Positions 25,954 through 37,726 of a stretch of 64,000 nucleotides of DNA are shown one piece after another; the first letter of the stretch is position 1; every line of letters begins with the position of its first letter. The notes under the pieces are model-generated. The model was not told the DNA's origin and searched no databases. It was given only the letters and a program-made list of their open reading frames with translations. The translations under genes and the position numbers were made by a program. Source of the stretch: Actibacterium sp. (lineage in GTDB: Bacteria; Pseudomonadota; Alphaproteobacteria; Rhodobacterales; Rhodobacteraceae); contig JADQCB010000004.1 in NCBI GenBank assembly GCA_016278325.1, forward strand, positions 163,231 to 227,230. The letters are read 5' to 3'.

Positions 25954-26427
25954 ATGGGGGCCGGGGTCGTTCAACGCAACGGGGGCAACCGGCGGCGGCG
26001 CAGCCGGGCGCGCTCGGCGGCAATGTCCGAGATCAACGTCACGCCCTTCGTGGACGTGATGCTGGTGCTGCTGATCATCTTCATGGTGGCGGCGCCGCTG
26101 CTGACCGTCGGGGTGCCGGTGAAGCTGCCCGAAACGGCGGCCGCGGCCCTGCCGTCCGAGCAGGAAGAGCCGCTTACCATCACCCTGACCGCAGACGGGC
26201 GGATCGTGCTGCAATCGACCGAAACCGCGCCCGGCGCGTTGATGGGCAAGCTGCGCGCCATCGCGGCCGAACGCGACAGCGACAAGATCTTCCTGCGGGC
26301 CGATGCCGATGTGCCCTATGGGCAGGTTGCACGGGTCATGGGCGCGCTCAATGCCGGAGGGTTCCGCAATATCGCGCTGGTCACCGACAGTGGCGGACCG
26401 ACGCTGGATGACGGGCAGGACGGGTAA
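25954..26427 (+). CDS. tolR: Tol-Pal system protein TolR
   Basis: A 157-residue ExbD-family protein. A basic cytoplasmic tail is followed by one membrane helix with the essential Asp (INVTPFVDVMLVLLIIFMV, Asp34). The periplasmic domain (LPSEQEEPLTITLTADGRI) interacts with peptidoglycan in known members. It couples with TolQ. Confidence 0.94.
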   Translation: MGAGVVQRNGGNRRRRSRARSAAMSEINVTPFVDVMLVLLIIFMVAAPLLTVGVPVKLPETAAAALPSEQEEPLTITLTADGRIVLQSTETAPGALMGKLRAIAAERDSDKIFLRADADVPYGQVARVMGALNAGGFRNIALVTDSGGPTLDDGQDG

Positions 26428-26438
26428 GGCCGGGTGCC

Positions 26439-27587
26439 ATGAAAACGGGTTTCTACATTTCGGGACTCGGGCATGCCGGCCTGATCCTCTGGTTGTTGCT
26501 GGGCGGGCTGTTTTCGGCCCGGACACCGGCGCCGCTGGAGGTGACGCAGGTTTCCATCGTCAGCGGCGAGGAATATGCCGCCCTGAGTGCTCCTGCCGCC
26601 GCGCCTTCGGCCGAGGTGACGATGCCGAAGCCGCCCCCCCCGCGCCCGATCGCCCCCCCGGCCGAGGCCCCGGCGCCCGAGAGCGCGCCGCAAACGCCTG
26701 CCGCGCCGGCGCCGGTGCCGCCGACATCCGCCGACCGGGCCCCCGATGTCAGCGAGCTGACCGTGCCGCCCAGGGCCGCGCCGGACCAGAAAGCCCCGGT
26801 TCCGCCCGCACCGCCCGAGGCCGAAACCGACGCGACGGCCATCGGTGAAACCGCGCCGCCGCGCCAGGTGCCGCGTGTCGCACCCCAGGCGGCGCCGCCG
26901 CCACCGCCCGATGCGGCGGTGTCCGACGTGGTGACGCAGGCCACCCGGCCCGCCACCGAGGCCGAGGCGCAGGCGCGGCCGCAAGAGCGCAGCCAGGCGC
27001 CCGAAGAGGCGACGACCGAGATCGTGACCGAGGCCGACCGGCCGCAGCAGCGCGACACGGTGATGACAGCCTCGGTGCGTCCGCGCCCCCGGCCCGAACC
27101 GCCGGCGGCGCCACCGCCGGCCGACGCCGCCGCCCCGGCCGCATCGTCCGAGCCGCCCGATTCCGAGCCCCCGGCCAACGATCCGATGGCCGAGGCGGTC
27201 GCCAGCGCCGTCGCGCAAGCGGTCAGCAACGCGGCGGGCAGCGGCGGCGCCGGGCAGGCCCCCACCGGGCCGCCGCTGACCCGTGGCGAAAAGGATGCGC
27301 TGCGCCTTGCGGTGCAGAATTGCTGGGTGATCGACCCGGGCTCGCCCGCCGCGCGGGTCGTGGTGACCGTCGGCATGGCCTTGACCGAGGAGGGCCGCGT
27401 GCAGGAGGATTCGATCGAGCTGATCTCAAGCTCCGACGGCGATCCGGTCGCGGTGCGCACCGCTTTCGACTCGGCGCGCCGTGCGATCCTGCGTTGCGGG
27501 CAATCGGGGTTTGACCTGCCACGCGAAAAATATGCTCAATGGCGCAATGTCGAGATTACCTTCGACCCCTCGAAATACAGGAATTGA
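26439..27587 (+). CDS. tolA: TolA-like envelope-spanning protein, Pro/Ala-rich
   Basis: A 382-residue protein with an N-terminal membrane anchor ([18 protein letters not shown]). A long Pro/Ala/Glu-rich periplasmic stretch follows (about residues 60-270). The C-terminal TolA/TonB-like domain ([24 protein letters not shown]) is near 285-380. E. coli TolA has a Lys/Ala-rich helix in the middle; here that region is proline-rich and probably extended rather than helical. Position between tolR and tolB secures the name. Its end overlaps the upstream side of tolB closely. Confidence 0.88.
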   Translation: MKTGFYISGLGHAGLILWLLLGGLFSARTPAPLEVTQVSIVSGEEYAALSAPAAAPSAEVTMPKPPPPRPIAPPAEAPAPESAPQTPAAPAPVPPTSADRAPDVSELTVPPRAAPDQKAPVPPAPPEAETDATAIGETAPPRQVPRVAPQAAPPPPPDAAVSDVVTQATRPATEAEAQARPQERSQAPEEATTEIVTEADRPQQRDTVMTASVRPRPRPEPPAAPPPADAAAPAASSEPPDSEPPANDPMAEAVASAVAQAVSNAAGSGGAGQAPTGPPLTRGEKDALRLAVQNCWVIDPGSPAARVVVTVGMALTEEGRVQEDSIELISSSDGDPVAVRTAFDSARRAILRCGQSGFDLPREKYAQWRNVEITFDPSKYRN

Positions 27588-27589
27588 CC

Positions 27590-28918
27590 ATGGTTCGGAT
27601 TCTGACCCTTCTCGTTGCCCTGGCCGGGCTGACCATCGCGCCGCTTGCGGCACGCGCGCAGGGCGGACCCTTGCGCATCGTGATCGACGAGGGCGTGATC
27701 GAACCGGTGCCCTTCGCGGTGCCCGAATTCATCGCCGGCAATGCCGAGGCCGCGCAATATGCGCGCGACATCACCCGGGTGATCGCCGCCGACCTGACCG
27801 GAACCGGCCTGTTCCGCGAAATCCCCGCCGATGCGTTCATTGCCCGCGTCAGCAGCTTTCAAAGCCCGGTCCAGTTCGCCGACTGGAAGGCGATCAACGC
27901 CCAGGCCCTGATCACGGGGGCGGTGGATGTCGGCCCGGACGACCAGTTGACGGTCAAGTTCCGGCTGCTCGACGTGTTCGCCGAGACCGCGCTGGGCGAG
28001 GGGCTGCAATTCACTGGCACCACGACGGCCTGGCGGCGGGTCGCGCACAAGGTGGCCGATCAGGTCTATTCGCGGATCACCGGCGAGGACGGCTATTTCG
28101 ACAGCCGCGTCGTGTTCGTCTCGGAAAGCGGGCCCAAGGGCGAGCGTCGCAAGCGGCTGGCGATCATGGATTACGACGGTGCGAACCTGCAATACCTGAC
28201 CGGCGGCGAAGCCCTGGTCCTGGCGCCGCGGTTTTCGCCGGGGGGCGAGCGGATCCTCTATACCAGCTACGATTCGGGCTTTCCGCAGATCTATCTGATG
28301 GATCTGAGCAGCGGCAACCGCCGCGCGCTGGACAATCAGCCGCAAAGCATGACCTTCTCGCCCCGGTTCGGACCGGATGGAAACACCGTGCTGTTCTCGC
28401 AATCGCAGGGGGGCAATACCGATCTCTATGCGATGCCGCTGGCGGGCGGGGCGCGCATCCGCCTGACTTCGGCCCCGTCGATCGAGACAGCGCCCAGCTA
28501 TTCGCCCGACGGCCGGATGATCGTGTTCGAAAGCGACCGCTCGGGCAGCCAGCAGCTTTACGTCATGCCCGCGACCGGCGGAGAGCCGCGGCGGATCAGC
28601 TTTGGTCCGGGGCGGTATTCCACGCCGGTATGGTCGCCGCGCGGGGACATGATCGCGTTCACCAAGCAGTATAACGGCCGGTTCCATATCGGGGTGATGC
28701 GCAGCGACGGTTCGGAGGAACGGCTGCTCACATCCTCGTTCCTTGACGAGGGGCCGACATGGTCGCCCAATGGGCGCGTCATCATGTTCGCGCGCGAAAC
28801 CGCCGGGGCGGGCGGGACATCCTCGCTCTACTCGGTGGACGTATCGGGGCGCAACCTCAAGCCGGTGCCGACGCCGGCGGGCGGTTCCGACCCGTCATGG
28901 TCGCCGCTGCTGCCCTGA
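27590..28918 (+). CDS. tolB: Tol-Pal system beta-propeller protein TolB
   Basis: A 442-residue periplasmic protein with a signal peptide (residues 1-22, cleavage after AARAQ). A two-domain body follows: an alpha/beta N-terminus and a six-bladed beta-propeller built of repeated units such as [38 protein letters not shown] and [19 protein letters not shown]. It links Pal in the outer membrane to TolA. The ATG starts two bases after the tolA stop. Confidence 0.95.
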   Translation: MVRILTLLVALAGLTIAPLAARAQGGPLRIVIDEGVIEPVPFAVPEFIAGNAEAAQYARDITRVIAADLTGTGLFREIPADAFIARVSSFQSPVQFADWKAINAQALITGAVDVGPDDQLTVKFRLLDVFAETALGEGLQFTGTTTAWRRVAHKVADQVYSRITGEDGYFDSRVVFVSESGPKGERRKRLAIMDYDGANLQYLTGGEALVLAPRFSPGGERILYTSYDSGFPQIYLMDLSSGNRRALDNQPQSMTFSPRFGPDGNTVLFSQSQGGNTDLYAMPLAGGARIRLTSAPSIETAPSYSPDGRMIVFESDRSGSQQLYVMPATGGEPRRISFGPGRYSTPVWSPRGDMIAFTKQYNGRFHIGVMRSDGSEERLLTSSFLDEGPTWSPNGRVIMFARETAGAGGTSSLYSVDVSGRNLKPVPTPAGGSDPSWSPLLP

Positions 28919-28927
28919 TGCGGCACG

Positions 28928-28956
28928 TTAACAAATCCGCGCGCGGCTGATATGAT
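28928..28956 (+). promoter_or_regulatory. candidate internal promoter for pal
   Basis: TTAACA (28928-28933) and TATGAT (28951-28956) lie exactly 17 bases apart. Both hexamers match the sigma-70 consensus at five of six positions. They sit between tolB and pal, suggesting pal can be transcribed separately from tolQRAB. Confidence 0.6.
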
Positions 28957-28995
28957 GGCGCGCATCGAGCCAAGAAACCCAAGAAGGACAGTGTG

Positions 28996-29505
28996 ATGAA
29001 ATTTCTTACCAAGACGATGCTGGCGCTGGCGGTATTGGGCCTGGCCGCCTGTTCCGATCCGGGCCGTTTCGGCGCCGGCGCCGGCGCGGATGCGGGTGCG
29101 TCCGGCGGCATCGTGGCCGGCAGTCCCTCGGACCCGACCTCGCCGGCCTATTTCCAGCAGACGGTCGGGGACCGCGTCCTTTTCGCAGTCGATCAGAGCT
29201 CGCTTTCCGATTCCGCGACCGCGACGCTGGATGCGCAGGCAGAGTGGCTGCTGACCAACCCCGATTACGCGGTGCTGATCGAGGGCCATGCCGATGAGCA
29301 GGGCACGCGCGAATACAACCTTGCCCTGGGTGCAAGGCGGGCCAATTCGGTCAGTGAATACCTGGTATCGCGCGGGGTTTCGCCGGCGCGGATCCGCACC
29401 GTGAGCTACGGCAAGGAACGCCCGATCGCGCTGTGTTCGGACGAGGCGTGCTATGCGCAGAACCGCCGCGCGGTGACGGTCGTGACCGCAGGTGCGAGCA
29501 GCTGA
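28996..29505 (+). CDS. pal: peptidoglycan-associated lipoprotein Pal
   Basis: A 169-residue outer-membrane lipoprotein. The lipobox LAAC places the lipidated Cys at residue 19, followed by a Gly/Ala-rich tether and an OmpA-like peptidoglycan-binding domain. The key block starts VLIEGHADEQGTREYNLAL, and QNRRAVTVV is near the end. The ATG at 28996 has an AAGAAGGA site upstream. It has its own likely promoter. Confidence 0.95.
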   Translation: MKFLTKTMLALAVLGLAACSDPGRFGAGAGADAGASGGIVAGSPSDPTSPAYFQQTVGDRVLFAVDQSSLSDSATATLDAQAEWLLTNPDYAVLIEGHADEQGTREYNLALGARRANSVSEYLVSRGVSPARIRTVSYGKERPIALCSDEACYAQNRRAVTVVTAGASS

Positions 29506-29534
29506 GCGCGCCGAGTGACGCAAGGAGGGCAGGC

Positions 29535-30392
29535 ATGACGATGGTGCGGTGGCTTGGGCTGGCGATCTGTCTTGCAATCGCCGCGGCCGGGCCGGCGGTG
29601 GCGCAGTCGCGCGATCGGACCCTGGCCGACATTCGCCAGCAGCTGACGGTTCTCAATGTCGAGATCCAGAAGCTCAAGCGCGAGCTTTCGACCACCGGCG
29701 GGGTGGCGGTTCCGACCGGGGGCGACAGCCTGATCCAGCGCGTGGATGCGATCGAGCAGGCGCTTCAGAGCCTGACCGAAAAGACCGAGGAGTTGCAGTT
29801 CCGGATCGACAAGATCGTGGAGGACGGCTCCAACCGGATCGGCGATCTGGCCTTCCGCCTGTGCGAACTGGAAACCGATTGCGACATTTCCGAGCTGGAC
29901 AAGGCGGCGCCGCTGGGGGGCATCCCCCCGCGCATCGCCGCCGCGCCGCCCGACCCGGCCGACACGACCGGAGCGCCGCCGCAGGACGGTGAGGCGCCGG
30001 TGCTCATGGCGGTGCGCGAAAAGGCGGCCTTTGACCGGGCCAAGGCGGATCTGGAGGCCGGCCGGGTCGCGCAGGCCGCGGACGGCTTTGCCGCCTTCCT
30101 GCGCGATTACCCGGGCGGTCCGCTGACCAGCGAGGCGCATTTCCACCGCGGCATCGCCCTGAAACGGCAGGGAATGACCGCCGAAGCGGCGCGGGCCTTT
30201 CTCGACAGTTTCTCGGGCGCGCCGGAAGGCCGGTTCGCCCCCGAGGCGCTGCACGAGCTGGGGCTGGCGCTGGCCGAGCTGGGGCAGACCCGCGAGGCCT
30301 GTGTCACGCTGGGCGAGGTTTCGGCCCGTTTTCCCGATTCCGCCGTCGCGCCCCGTGCCGCCGCGGCGCGGGACGACCTCGTCTGCAATTGA
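29535..30392 (+). CDS. cpoB: Tol-Pal system protein YbgF/CpoB
   Basis: A 285-residue periplasmic protein with a signal peptide (about 1-24, ending AVAQS). A coiled-coil N-terminal segment (LADIRQQLTVLNVEIQKLKREL, residues 29-50) precedes a C-terminal TPR domain (near 160-280). CpoB coordinates PBP1B and Tol during outer-membrane constriction in E. coli. The start at 29535 has a strong AAGGAGGG. Its stop overlaps the tilS start. Confidence 0.9.
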   Translation: MTMVRWLGLAICLAIAAAGPAVAQSRDRTLADIRQQLTVLNVEIQKLKRELSTTGGVAVPTGGDSLIQRVDAIEQALQSLTEKTEELQFRIDKIVEDGSNRIGDLAFRLCELETDCDISELDKAAPLGGIPPRIAAAPPDPADTTGAPPQDGEAPVLMAVREKAAFDRAKADLEAGRVAQAADGFAAFLRDYPGGPLTSEAHFHRGIALKRQGMTAEAARAFLDSFSGAPEGRFAPEALHELGLALAELGQTREACVTLGEVSARFPDSAVAPRAAAARDDLVCN

Positions 30393-31639
30393 CCGCCAGC
30401 GCGACGCCCGAAGACATCTTCGCCGCCGCAATGACCGGGCGGGCGCCGGCGCGGCTTGGTCTGGCCGTCTCGGGCGGCGGCGATTCCATCGCCCTGCTGC
30501 ATCTTGCCCATGCCTGGGGCCGGGCGGCCGGCGTCGGGCTCTCGGCGGTGACGGTCGATCACGGCCTGCGGCCCGAGGCCGCGACCGAGGCCCGTTTCGT
30601 GGCCGAAATCTGCGCCCGGCTGGGGGTGGCGCATGACACGCTGCGCTGGACCGGCTGGGACGGGCGGGGCAATCTGCAGGCGGCGGCGCGCGCCGCGCGC
30701 TATCGTCTTATGGCGGGCTGGGCGCATGAACGCGGCATCGGCGCGATTGCCCTGGGCCACACGATGGACGATCAGGCCGAGACCTTCCTGATGCGGCTGG
30801 CGCGGGGCTCTGGCCCCGACGGGCTGTCGGGGATGGCGGCATCGCACAGGCGCGATGCGATGATCTGGCTGCGGCCGCTGCTGGACCTGCGGCGCGACGC
30901 CCTGCGCGCCTGGCTCGGGCAGCACGGGCAGGGCTGGATCGACGATCCGTCGAACCGGGACAGGCGGTTCGACCGGGTGCGGGTGCGGCAGGCGCTGGAC
31001 GGGATGCGCGATATCGGGCTGACGGTCGAAGGGTTGGCCGAAACCTGCACCCGCATGGCGATGACGCGCGCGGCCCTGGACCATCTGGCGTGCGAAACGG
31101 CCCGATCCACCGGCGTTATCGACCGTGGCGATCTGCTGTTCGACAGCGCCGGGCTGGACGCGTCCCCGCGCGAGACGCGGCTGCGGCTTCTCGCCGCGGC
31201 GCTGTGCTGGGTCGCTTCGGCAGAGTATCGCCCAAGACTGGCGGCGCTCGAAACGGCGCTCGACGCGGCGTTGTCGGGACGGCGGCGAAGCCTGCACGGC
31301 TGCCTTCTGACCCCCGATGGCCCGCGCTTGCGGATCAGCCGCGAGCCGGCCGCGGTGCGTGACACGCGCGCCGCGCCGGACCGGCCCTGGGACACGCGCT
31401 GGCGGTTTTTCGGGCCGAAGATCAACGGCGTGCAGCTGCGCGCGCTTGGCGAAACGGGTCTTGCGTGCTGCAAGGGCTGGCGCGAAACCGGCCTGCCACG
31501 GGCCTCACTTCTGGCCTCGCCCGCGGTGTGGCGCGGCGACGAACTGATCGCCGCGCCGCTGGCCGGCCATTGCAATGGCTGGCGCGCGGAATTGACGCCG
31601 CCCGCGGAAGCTGTGCTACAAGCGATCATATCGCATTGA
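30389..31639 (+). CDS. tilS: tRNA(Ile)-lysidine synthase
   Basis: Converts C34 of the tRNA-Ile(CAU) anticodon to lysidine using ATP and lysine, so that AUA is read as Ile. The 416-residue protein carries the N-type PP-loop SGGGDS at residues 28-33 and downstream GHTMDDQAETFLMRLARGSG. The start is a TTG that overlaps the cpoB stop (TTGA), which supports coupling. The gene is followed by ftsH, a widespread neighbour. Confidence 0.92.
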   Translation: MTASATPEDIFAAAMTGRAPARLGLAVSGGGDSIALLHLAHAWGRAAGVGLSAVTVDHGLRPEAATEARFVAEICARLGVAHDTLRWTGWDGRGNLQAAARAARYRLMAGWAHERGIGAIALGHTMDDQAETFLMRLARGSGPDGLSGMAASHRRDAMIWLRPLLDLRRDALRAWLGQHGQGWIDDPSNRDRRFDRVRVRQALDGMRDIGLTVEGLAETCTRMAMTRAALDHLACETARSTGVIDRGDLLFDSAGLDASPRETRLRLLAAALCWVASAEYRPRLAALETALDAALSGRRRSLHGCLLTPDGPRLRISREPAAVRDTRAAPDRPWDTRWRFFGPKINGVQLRALGETGLACCKGWRETGLPRASLLASPAVWRGDELIAAPLAGHCNGWRAELTPPAEAVLQAIISH

Positions 31640-31663
31640 ACCTGTGACGCTTATCTCTATTTT
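31636..31663 (+). promoter_or_regulatory. candidate ftsH promoter
   Basis: TTGAAC (31636-31641) overlaps the tilS stop codon. TATTTT (31658-31663) lies 16 bases on, in an AT-rich patch 47 bases upstream of the ftsH GTG. Confidence 0.4.
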
Positions 31664-31710
31664 AGTAGGAACAGGCGGGCCGCCCGGCCCCAGATTTCAA
31701 GGAGTGCACC

Positions 31711-33633
<1,923 letters not shown>

Positions 33634-33947
33634 CGCGAACGGCGCCGGTCTGTTGCAAGAGGCCCCGGGTCCGGTCGGGTCCGGGGCCTTCGCATGATCG
33701 GCGCCCGCATCCGTCATGTGCCGCGCGCAACATCATGCACATCGCCGCGCGATCCTTTGGCGGCCGCGGTCCCGTCGCCGGCATGACGGAGTAATCCGGC
33801 GCAGCGCGGCCGGCTCTCCCGATCCGAACCGGCAGGACGGTTCCAGGGCCGGAAATGTCGGAATTGCCCCTGTATTCCCGCCCGTCAGCCGGTATAGCCG
33901 GAACCGACAGACAGCCCGGCAGCAGGTGCCGGCGCAAGGGAGGTTCC
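33634..33947. other. 314-base gap between ftsH and fhs
   Basis: Apart from the ftsH terminator near its left edge and the AAGGGAGG ribosome site of fhs at its right edge, I see no gene, clear promoter or recognised riboswitch here. The in-frame extension upstream of the fhs ATG lacks conserved character. Confidence 0.5.
33661..33690 (+). terminator. ftsH terminator hairpin
   Basis: GGCCCCGG (33661-33668) pairs with CCGGGGCC (33681-33688). Inner CCG/CGG pairing extends the stem, and only a short TT follows. It begins 28 bases after the ftsH stop. Confidence 0.6.
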
Positions 33948-35624
33948 ATGGCACAGAAAACGGATATCGAAATCGCGCGCGCGGCCGACAAGCAGCCGAT
34001 CCAGAAGGTAGGCGAAAGACTGGGCATCCCGTCCGACCATCTCTTGCCCTATGGCCATGACAAGGCCAAGGTCAGCGCCGATTTCATCCGTTCGGTGCAG
34101 GACCGGCCCGACGGCAAGCTGATCCTGGTCACGGCGATCAACCCCACCCCCGCGGGCGAAGGCAAGACGACCACCACGGTGGGCCTGGGCGACGGGCTGA
34201 ACCGGATCGGCAGGAAGGCCGCGATCTGCATCCGCGAAGCCAGCCTCGGCCCGTGTTTCGGGATGAAGGGCGGTGCGGCCGGCGGCGGCCATGCGCAGGT
34301 CGTGCCGATGGAGGACATGAACCTGCACTTCACCGGCGATTTCCACGCCATCACCAGCGCGCACAACCTGCTCAGCGCGATGATCGACAACCACATCTAC
34401 TGGGGCAACGAGCTTGGCATCGACGAGCGCCGCGTGATGTGGCGCCGGGTGATGGACATGAACGACCGCGCGTTGCGCGACATCGTCACCTCCCTCGGTG
34501 GGGTGGCCAACGGGTTTCCGCGCCAGACCGGCTTTGACATCACCGTGGCCTCGGAAGTGATGGCCATCCTGTGCCTGGCGCGGGATCTGGAAGATCTCCA
34601 GAACCGGCTTGGCGCGATCATCGTGGCCTATACCCGCGATCGGCAGCCGATCTATTGCCGCGACCTCAAGGCCGACGGCGCCATGACGGTGCTGCTGAAG
34701 GACGCGATGCAGCCCAACCTGGTGCAGACGCTGGAAAACAACCCTGCCTTCGTGCATGGTGGCCCTTTCGCCAATATCGCGCATGGCTGCAACTCGGTCG
34801 CGGCGACGACCACGGCACTGAAACTGGCCGACTACGTCGTGACCGAGGCCGGCTTCGGCGCCGATCTTGGCGCCGAGAAGTTCATGAACATCAAGTGCCG
34901 CAAGGCCGGGTTGGCCCCGTCGGCGGTGGTGGTCGTGGCCACGGTCCGCGCGATGAAGATGAATGGCGGCGTCGCCAAGGCCGACCTTGGGGCCGAGAAT
35001 GTCGCGGCGGTCGAGGCCGGCTGCGCCAACCTGGGCCGCCACATCGAGAACCTGAAAAGCTTCGGCGTGCCGGTCGTCGTGGCGATCAACCACTTCGTCA
35101 CCGACACCGATGCCGAGGTCCGGGCCGTCAAGGACTACGTCGCCGGCCTGGGCTCCGAGGCGTTCCTCTGTCGGCACTGGGCCATGGGCTCGGAAGGGAT
35201 CGAAGAGCTTGCAACCCGCGTGGCCGAGATCGCCGATGCCGACATGGCCAACTTCGCGCCACTCTATCCCGATGACATGGGCCTGTTCGCCAAGATCGAA
35301 ACCATCGCCAAGCGTATCTACCGCGCCGACGAGGTTCTGGCCGATCAGAAGATCCGCAATCAGCTGAAGGAATGGGAAGCAGCGGGATATGGAAACCTGC
35401 CGGTCTGCATGGCCAAGACGCAATACAGCTTTACCACCGACCCCAACCGGCGTGGCGCGCCCTCGGGGCACAGCGTGCCGGTTCGTGAAGTGCGGCTTTC
35501 GGCCGGTGCCGGCTTCGTCGTGGTGATCTGCGGCGAGATCATGACCATGCCCGGCCTGCCACGCATCCCGTCGGCCGAGGCGATCGGCCTGAACGACCTC
35601 GGTCAGATCGAAGGCCTGTTCTAG
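33948..35624 (+). CDS. fhs: formate-tetrahydrofolate ligase
   Basis: Makes 10-formyltetrahydrofolate from formate, THF and ATP, feeding purine and formyl-Met synthesis and one-carbon oxidation. The 558-residue protein has the ATP loop [11 protein letters not shown] at residues 67-77 and the FTHFS signature block [20 protein letters not shown]. The ATG at 33948 follows AAGGGAGG. It is monocistronic here; no folD is adjacent. Confidence 0.95.
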   Translation: MAQKTDIEIARAADKQPIQKVGERLGIPSDHLLPYGHDKAKVSADFIRSVQDRPDGKLILVTAINPTPAGEGKTTTTVGLGDGLNRIGRKAAICIREASLGPCFGMKGGAAGGGHAQVVPMEDMNLHFTGDFHAITSAHNLLSAMIDNHIYWGNELGIDERRVMWRRVMDMNDRALRDIVTSLGGVANGFPRQTGFDITVASEVMAILCLARDLEDLQNRLGAIIVAYTRDRQPIYCRDLKADGAMTVLLKDAMQPNLVQTLENNPAFVHGGPFANIAHGCNSVAATTTALKLADYVVTEAGFGADLGAEKFMNIKCRKAGLAPSAVVVVATVRAMKMNGGVAKADLGAENVAAVEAGCANLGRHIENLKSFGVPVVVAINHFVTDTDAEVRAVKDYVAGLGSEAFLCRHWAMGSEGIEELATRVAEIADADMANFAPLYPDDMGLFAKIETIAKRIYRADEVLADQKIRNQLKEWEAAGYGNLPVCMAKTQYSFTTDPNRRGAPSGHSVPVREVRLSAGAGFVVVICGEIMTMPGLPRIPSAEAIGLNDLGQIEGLF

Positions 35625-35815
35625 GCTGCGCGGGCAAGCAGCGGCGAGATGACGGGGCGCTGCCGCGCCGCACCCAGTTCATCGGGCCGGAAATCCGCCG
35701 GTGCGGCCGTTTGCTTGCCACGTCGGGGAAACGCCCCCCGCCGCGCCATGCGGTTGCCCCTAGACCTTCGGCCCCGCATGGTTCATATGGGGATCAGCAT
35801 TTGCCGGAGGGATTC

Positions 35816-36199
35816 ATGGGCATCATCAATGGCTTTCTGCGTCTGGTGACCTGGTGGAACGGCCAGACCCTGGGAACCCAGATCTACACCGCCCGCAAGG
35901 GCGTCAGTGTCGGCGAGGACGCGCAGGGCAACCGGTTTTACGAAACCCGTGACGCCAAGCGCCGCTGGGTGATCTATAACGGCGAGGTCGAGGCCAGCCG
36001 GATCAGCCCCGACTGGCATGGCTGGCTGCATCACACCTTCGACACGCCGCCGTCGAAGTCGCCGATGAAGCACAAGGCGTGGGAAAAGCCGCATCAGGAA
36101 AACCTGACCGGAACGCCGATGGCCTATGCGCCGCCGGGCTCGATCCGGCGTCCCGAACCGGCCGCGCGCGCCGATTACGAAGCATGGCAACCCGAATAG
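35816..36199 (+). CDS. NADH:ubiquinone oxidoreductase NDUFA12 family subunit
   Basis: A 127-residue homologue of the mitochondrial complex I accessory subunit NDUFA12 (B17.2), present in alphaproteobacteria. The typical N-terminus ([22 protein letters not shown]), then [25 protein letters not shown], are clear. The C-terminal half is Pro-rich. The start follows CGGAGG. It overlaps nothing but leads straight into mlaD eight bases later, a conserved order. Confidence 0.92.
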   Translation: MGIINGFLRLVTWWNGQTLGTQIYTARKGVSVGEDAQGNRFYETRDAKRRWVIYNGEVEASRISPDWHGWLHHTFDTPPSKSPMKHKAWEKPHQENLTGTPMAYAPPGSIRRPEPAARADYEAWQPE

Positions 36200-36207
36200 G
36201 CGGGAGC

Positions 36208-36681
36208 ATGTCCGAGAGCAGCACCGAAGTCATCATGGGCACTGCCGTTCTGGCCCTGGCCGCGGCCTTCGTGTTCTATGTCACGAACGCCACCGGTGCG
36301 CGCAGCACCGATGGCAGTTACGAACTGACGGCCTCTTTCCGGTCGGTGCAGGGGATCGATGTCGGAACCGAGGTAAAGGTCGCCGGCGTCAAGGTGGGCA
36401 CGATCACGGACCTGGAACTGAACCCCCGGACCTTCCGCGCCGACGCCCGCTTCACCGTCAGCGACGACATGCTGCTGCCCGATGACAGCGCGATCCTGAT
36501 CTCTTCCGAAGGTTTGCTGGGCGGCAATTACGTCGAGATTTCGCCGGGCGGCTCGCCCACGAACCTGGAGCCGGGCGACGAGATCGAGTTCACCCAGGGC
36601 TCGGTCAGTCTGGTTCAGTTGCTCATGAAATTCGTTTCTGCCTCCAGCGGCAGCGGGGATGCCGCCGAGCCGGTTCAATGA
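36208..36681 (+). CDS. mlaD: MlaD-like MCE domain lipid-transport protein
   Basis: A 157-residue single-pass protein with an N-terminal membrane anchor (EVIMGTAVLALAAAFVFYVT) and one MCE domain (near residues 35-115, with SFRSVQGIDVGTEVKVAGVKVGTI and SEGLLGGNYVEISPGG). MlaD forms the hexameric ring through which phospholipids pass between membranes. The ATPase (mlaF) and permease (mlaE) genes are not in this window. The stop overlaps the DUF2155 start. Confidence 0.88.
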   Translation: MSESSTEVIMGTAVLALAAAFVFYVTNATGARSTDGSYELTASFRSVQGIDVGTEVKVAGVKVGTITDLELNPRTFRADARFTVSDDMLLPDDSAILISSEGLLGGNYVEISPGGSPTNLEPGDEIEFTQGSVSLVQLLMKFVSASSGSGDAAEPVQ

Positions 36682-37136
36682 GACGGCTGCTGGTGCTGGT
36701 CACATGCGCCTTTCCGGCGCTGGCGGCGGCGCAGGCGATCGAGATCGTGCCGCTCGACCCGATGCCCGAAATGCAGCCGGTCGAACCCCAAGGCCCCGAG
36801 GTGACCACGGGCTCGGGCGCCGTTCTGCGGGTGCTGGACCGGGTATCGGGCGAAGTGCGCGATGTGGAATTGAAAAACGGCGATAGCGTGGCGGTCGGCC
36901 CGCTTGACGTGACCCTGGCCGAGTGCCGCTATCCAACCGCGGATCCCTCCAGCGACGCTTATGCCTATCTGACGATCCGCCAACGCGATGCCGCCGGCCC
37001 GCCGGTTTTCGCAGGCTGGATGATCGCCTCGTCGCCTGCGCTCAACGCGCTCGATCACATACGTTACGATGTCTGGGTTCTGCGCTGTGCCAACACCGCC
37101 GGGGCGGGCGTTTCGGGGGCCCCGAAGTCGCCCTGA
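36678..37136 (+). CDS. DUF2155 domain secreted protein
   Basis: A 152-residue exported protein with a signal peptide (about 1-20, AALAAAQ). The DUF2155 core (VLRVLDRVSGEVRDVEL, LAECRYPTADPSSDAYAYL, GWMIASSPALNALDHIRYDVW) is well conserved, with two Cys that may form a disulfide. Its function is unknown. Linkage to NDUFA12, mlaD and aat is conserved in this group. Its last 73 bases overlap the convergent aat gene. Confidence 0.85.
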   Translation: MRRLLVLVTCAFPALAAAQAIEIVPLDPMPEMQPVEPQGPEVTTGSGAVLRVLDRVSGEVRDVELKNGDSVAVGPLDVTLAECRYPTADPSSDAYAYLTIRQRDAAGPPVFAGWMIASSPALNALDHIRYDVWVLRCANTAGAGVSGAPKSP

Positions 37137-37708
37137 CGCGCCAGCGCCTCTTTCAGGCGCGCGTGATAGGCGGCGCGGCTGATCTCTTCGCCGCCCAGGC
37201 TTTCCAGGTGATCGGTCAGGAATTGCGTGTCGAACAGGGTGAAATTGCCTTTGCGCAGCCGGTCGATCAGGAAGGCAAGCGCGATCTTCGAGGCATCGGT
37301 GCGGCGCGAGAACATGCTTTCCCCGAAAAAGGCGCCACCCAGGGTCACGCCATAAACACCGCCGGCCAGCGCGCCGTCCATCCGGACCTCCAGCGAATGG
37401 GCGAATCCCATCGCGTGAAGCTGACGGTAGAGCCGGAAGATGGTGGCGTTGATCCAGGTGTCCGGCCGGTCGGCGCAGGCCGTGACCACGCCCTCGAAAT
37501 CGCGGTCGATCGTCACCTCGAACCCGCCCCGGCGCAACCGCCGCGCCAGCGAGCGCGAGATATGGAAGCGATCCAGCGGCATCACGCCGCGCAACTGCGG
37601 ATCGACCCAGAACACATCCGGGTCGTCGCGCGATTCCGACATCGGGAAAATGCCGGCGGCATAGGCCCGTAACAGCAACCCCGGGGTCAGTTCCGGCTCA
37701 GCCTCCAT
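37064..37708 (-). CDS. aat: leucyl/phenylalanyl-tRNA-protein transferase
   Basis: Adds Leu or Phe to the N-terminus of proteins bearing basic ends, marking them for ClpAP (N-degron pathway). The 214-residue protein has the family opening LTPGLLLRAYAAGIFPMSE and the blocks FWVDPQLRGVMPL, HSLEVR and LFDTQFLTDHL. The C-terminal tail (about 25 residues) lies antisense to the DUF2155 gene. Confidence 0.94.
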   Translation of the reverse strand: MEAEPELTPGLLLRAYAAGIFPMSESRDDPDVFWVDPQLRGVMPLDRFHISRSLARRLRRGGFEVTIDRDFEGVVTACADRPDTWINATIFRLYRQLHAMGFAHSLEVRMDGALAGGVYGVTLGGAFFGESMFSRRTDASKIALAFLIDRLRKGNFTLFDTQFLTDHLESLGGEEISRAAYHARLKEALARQGDFGAPETPAPAVLAQRRTQTS

Positions 37709-37726
37709 GCGCAGCGCGCCCCCGGC

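Noticed and set aside
33700..33947. Possible riboswitch before fhs
   Set aside because: No folate, SAM or glycine aptamer core could be drawn by eye. Only short GC-rich hairpins are seen.
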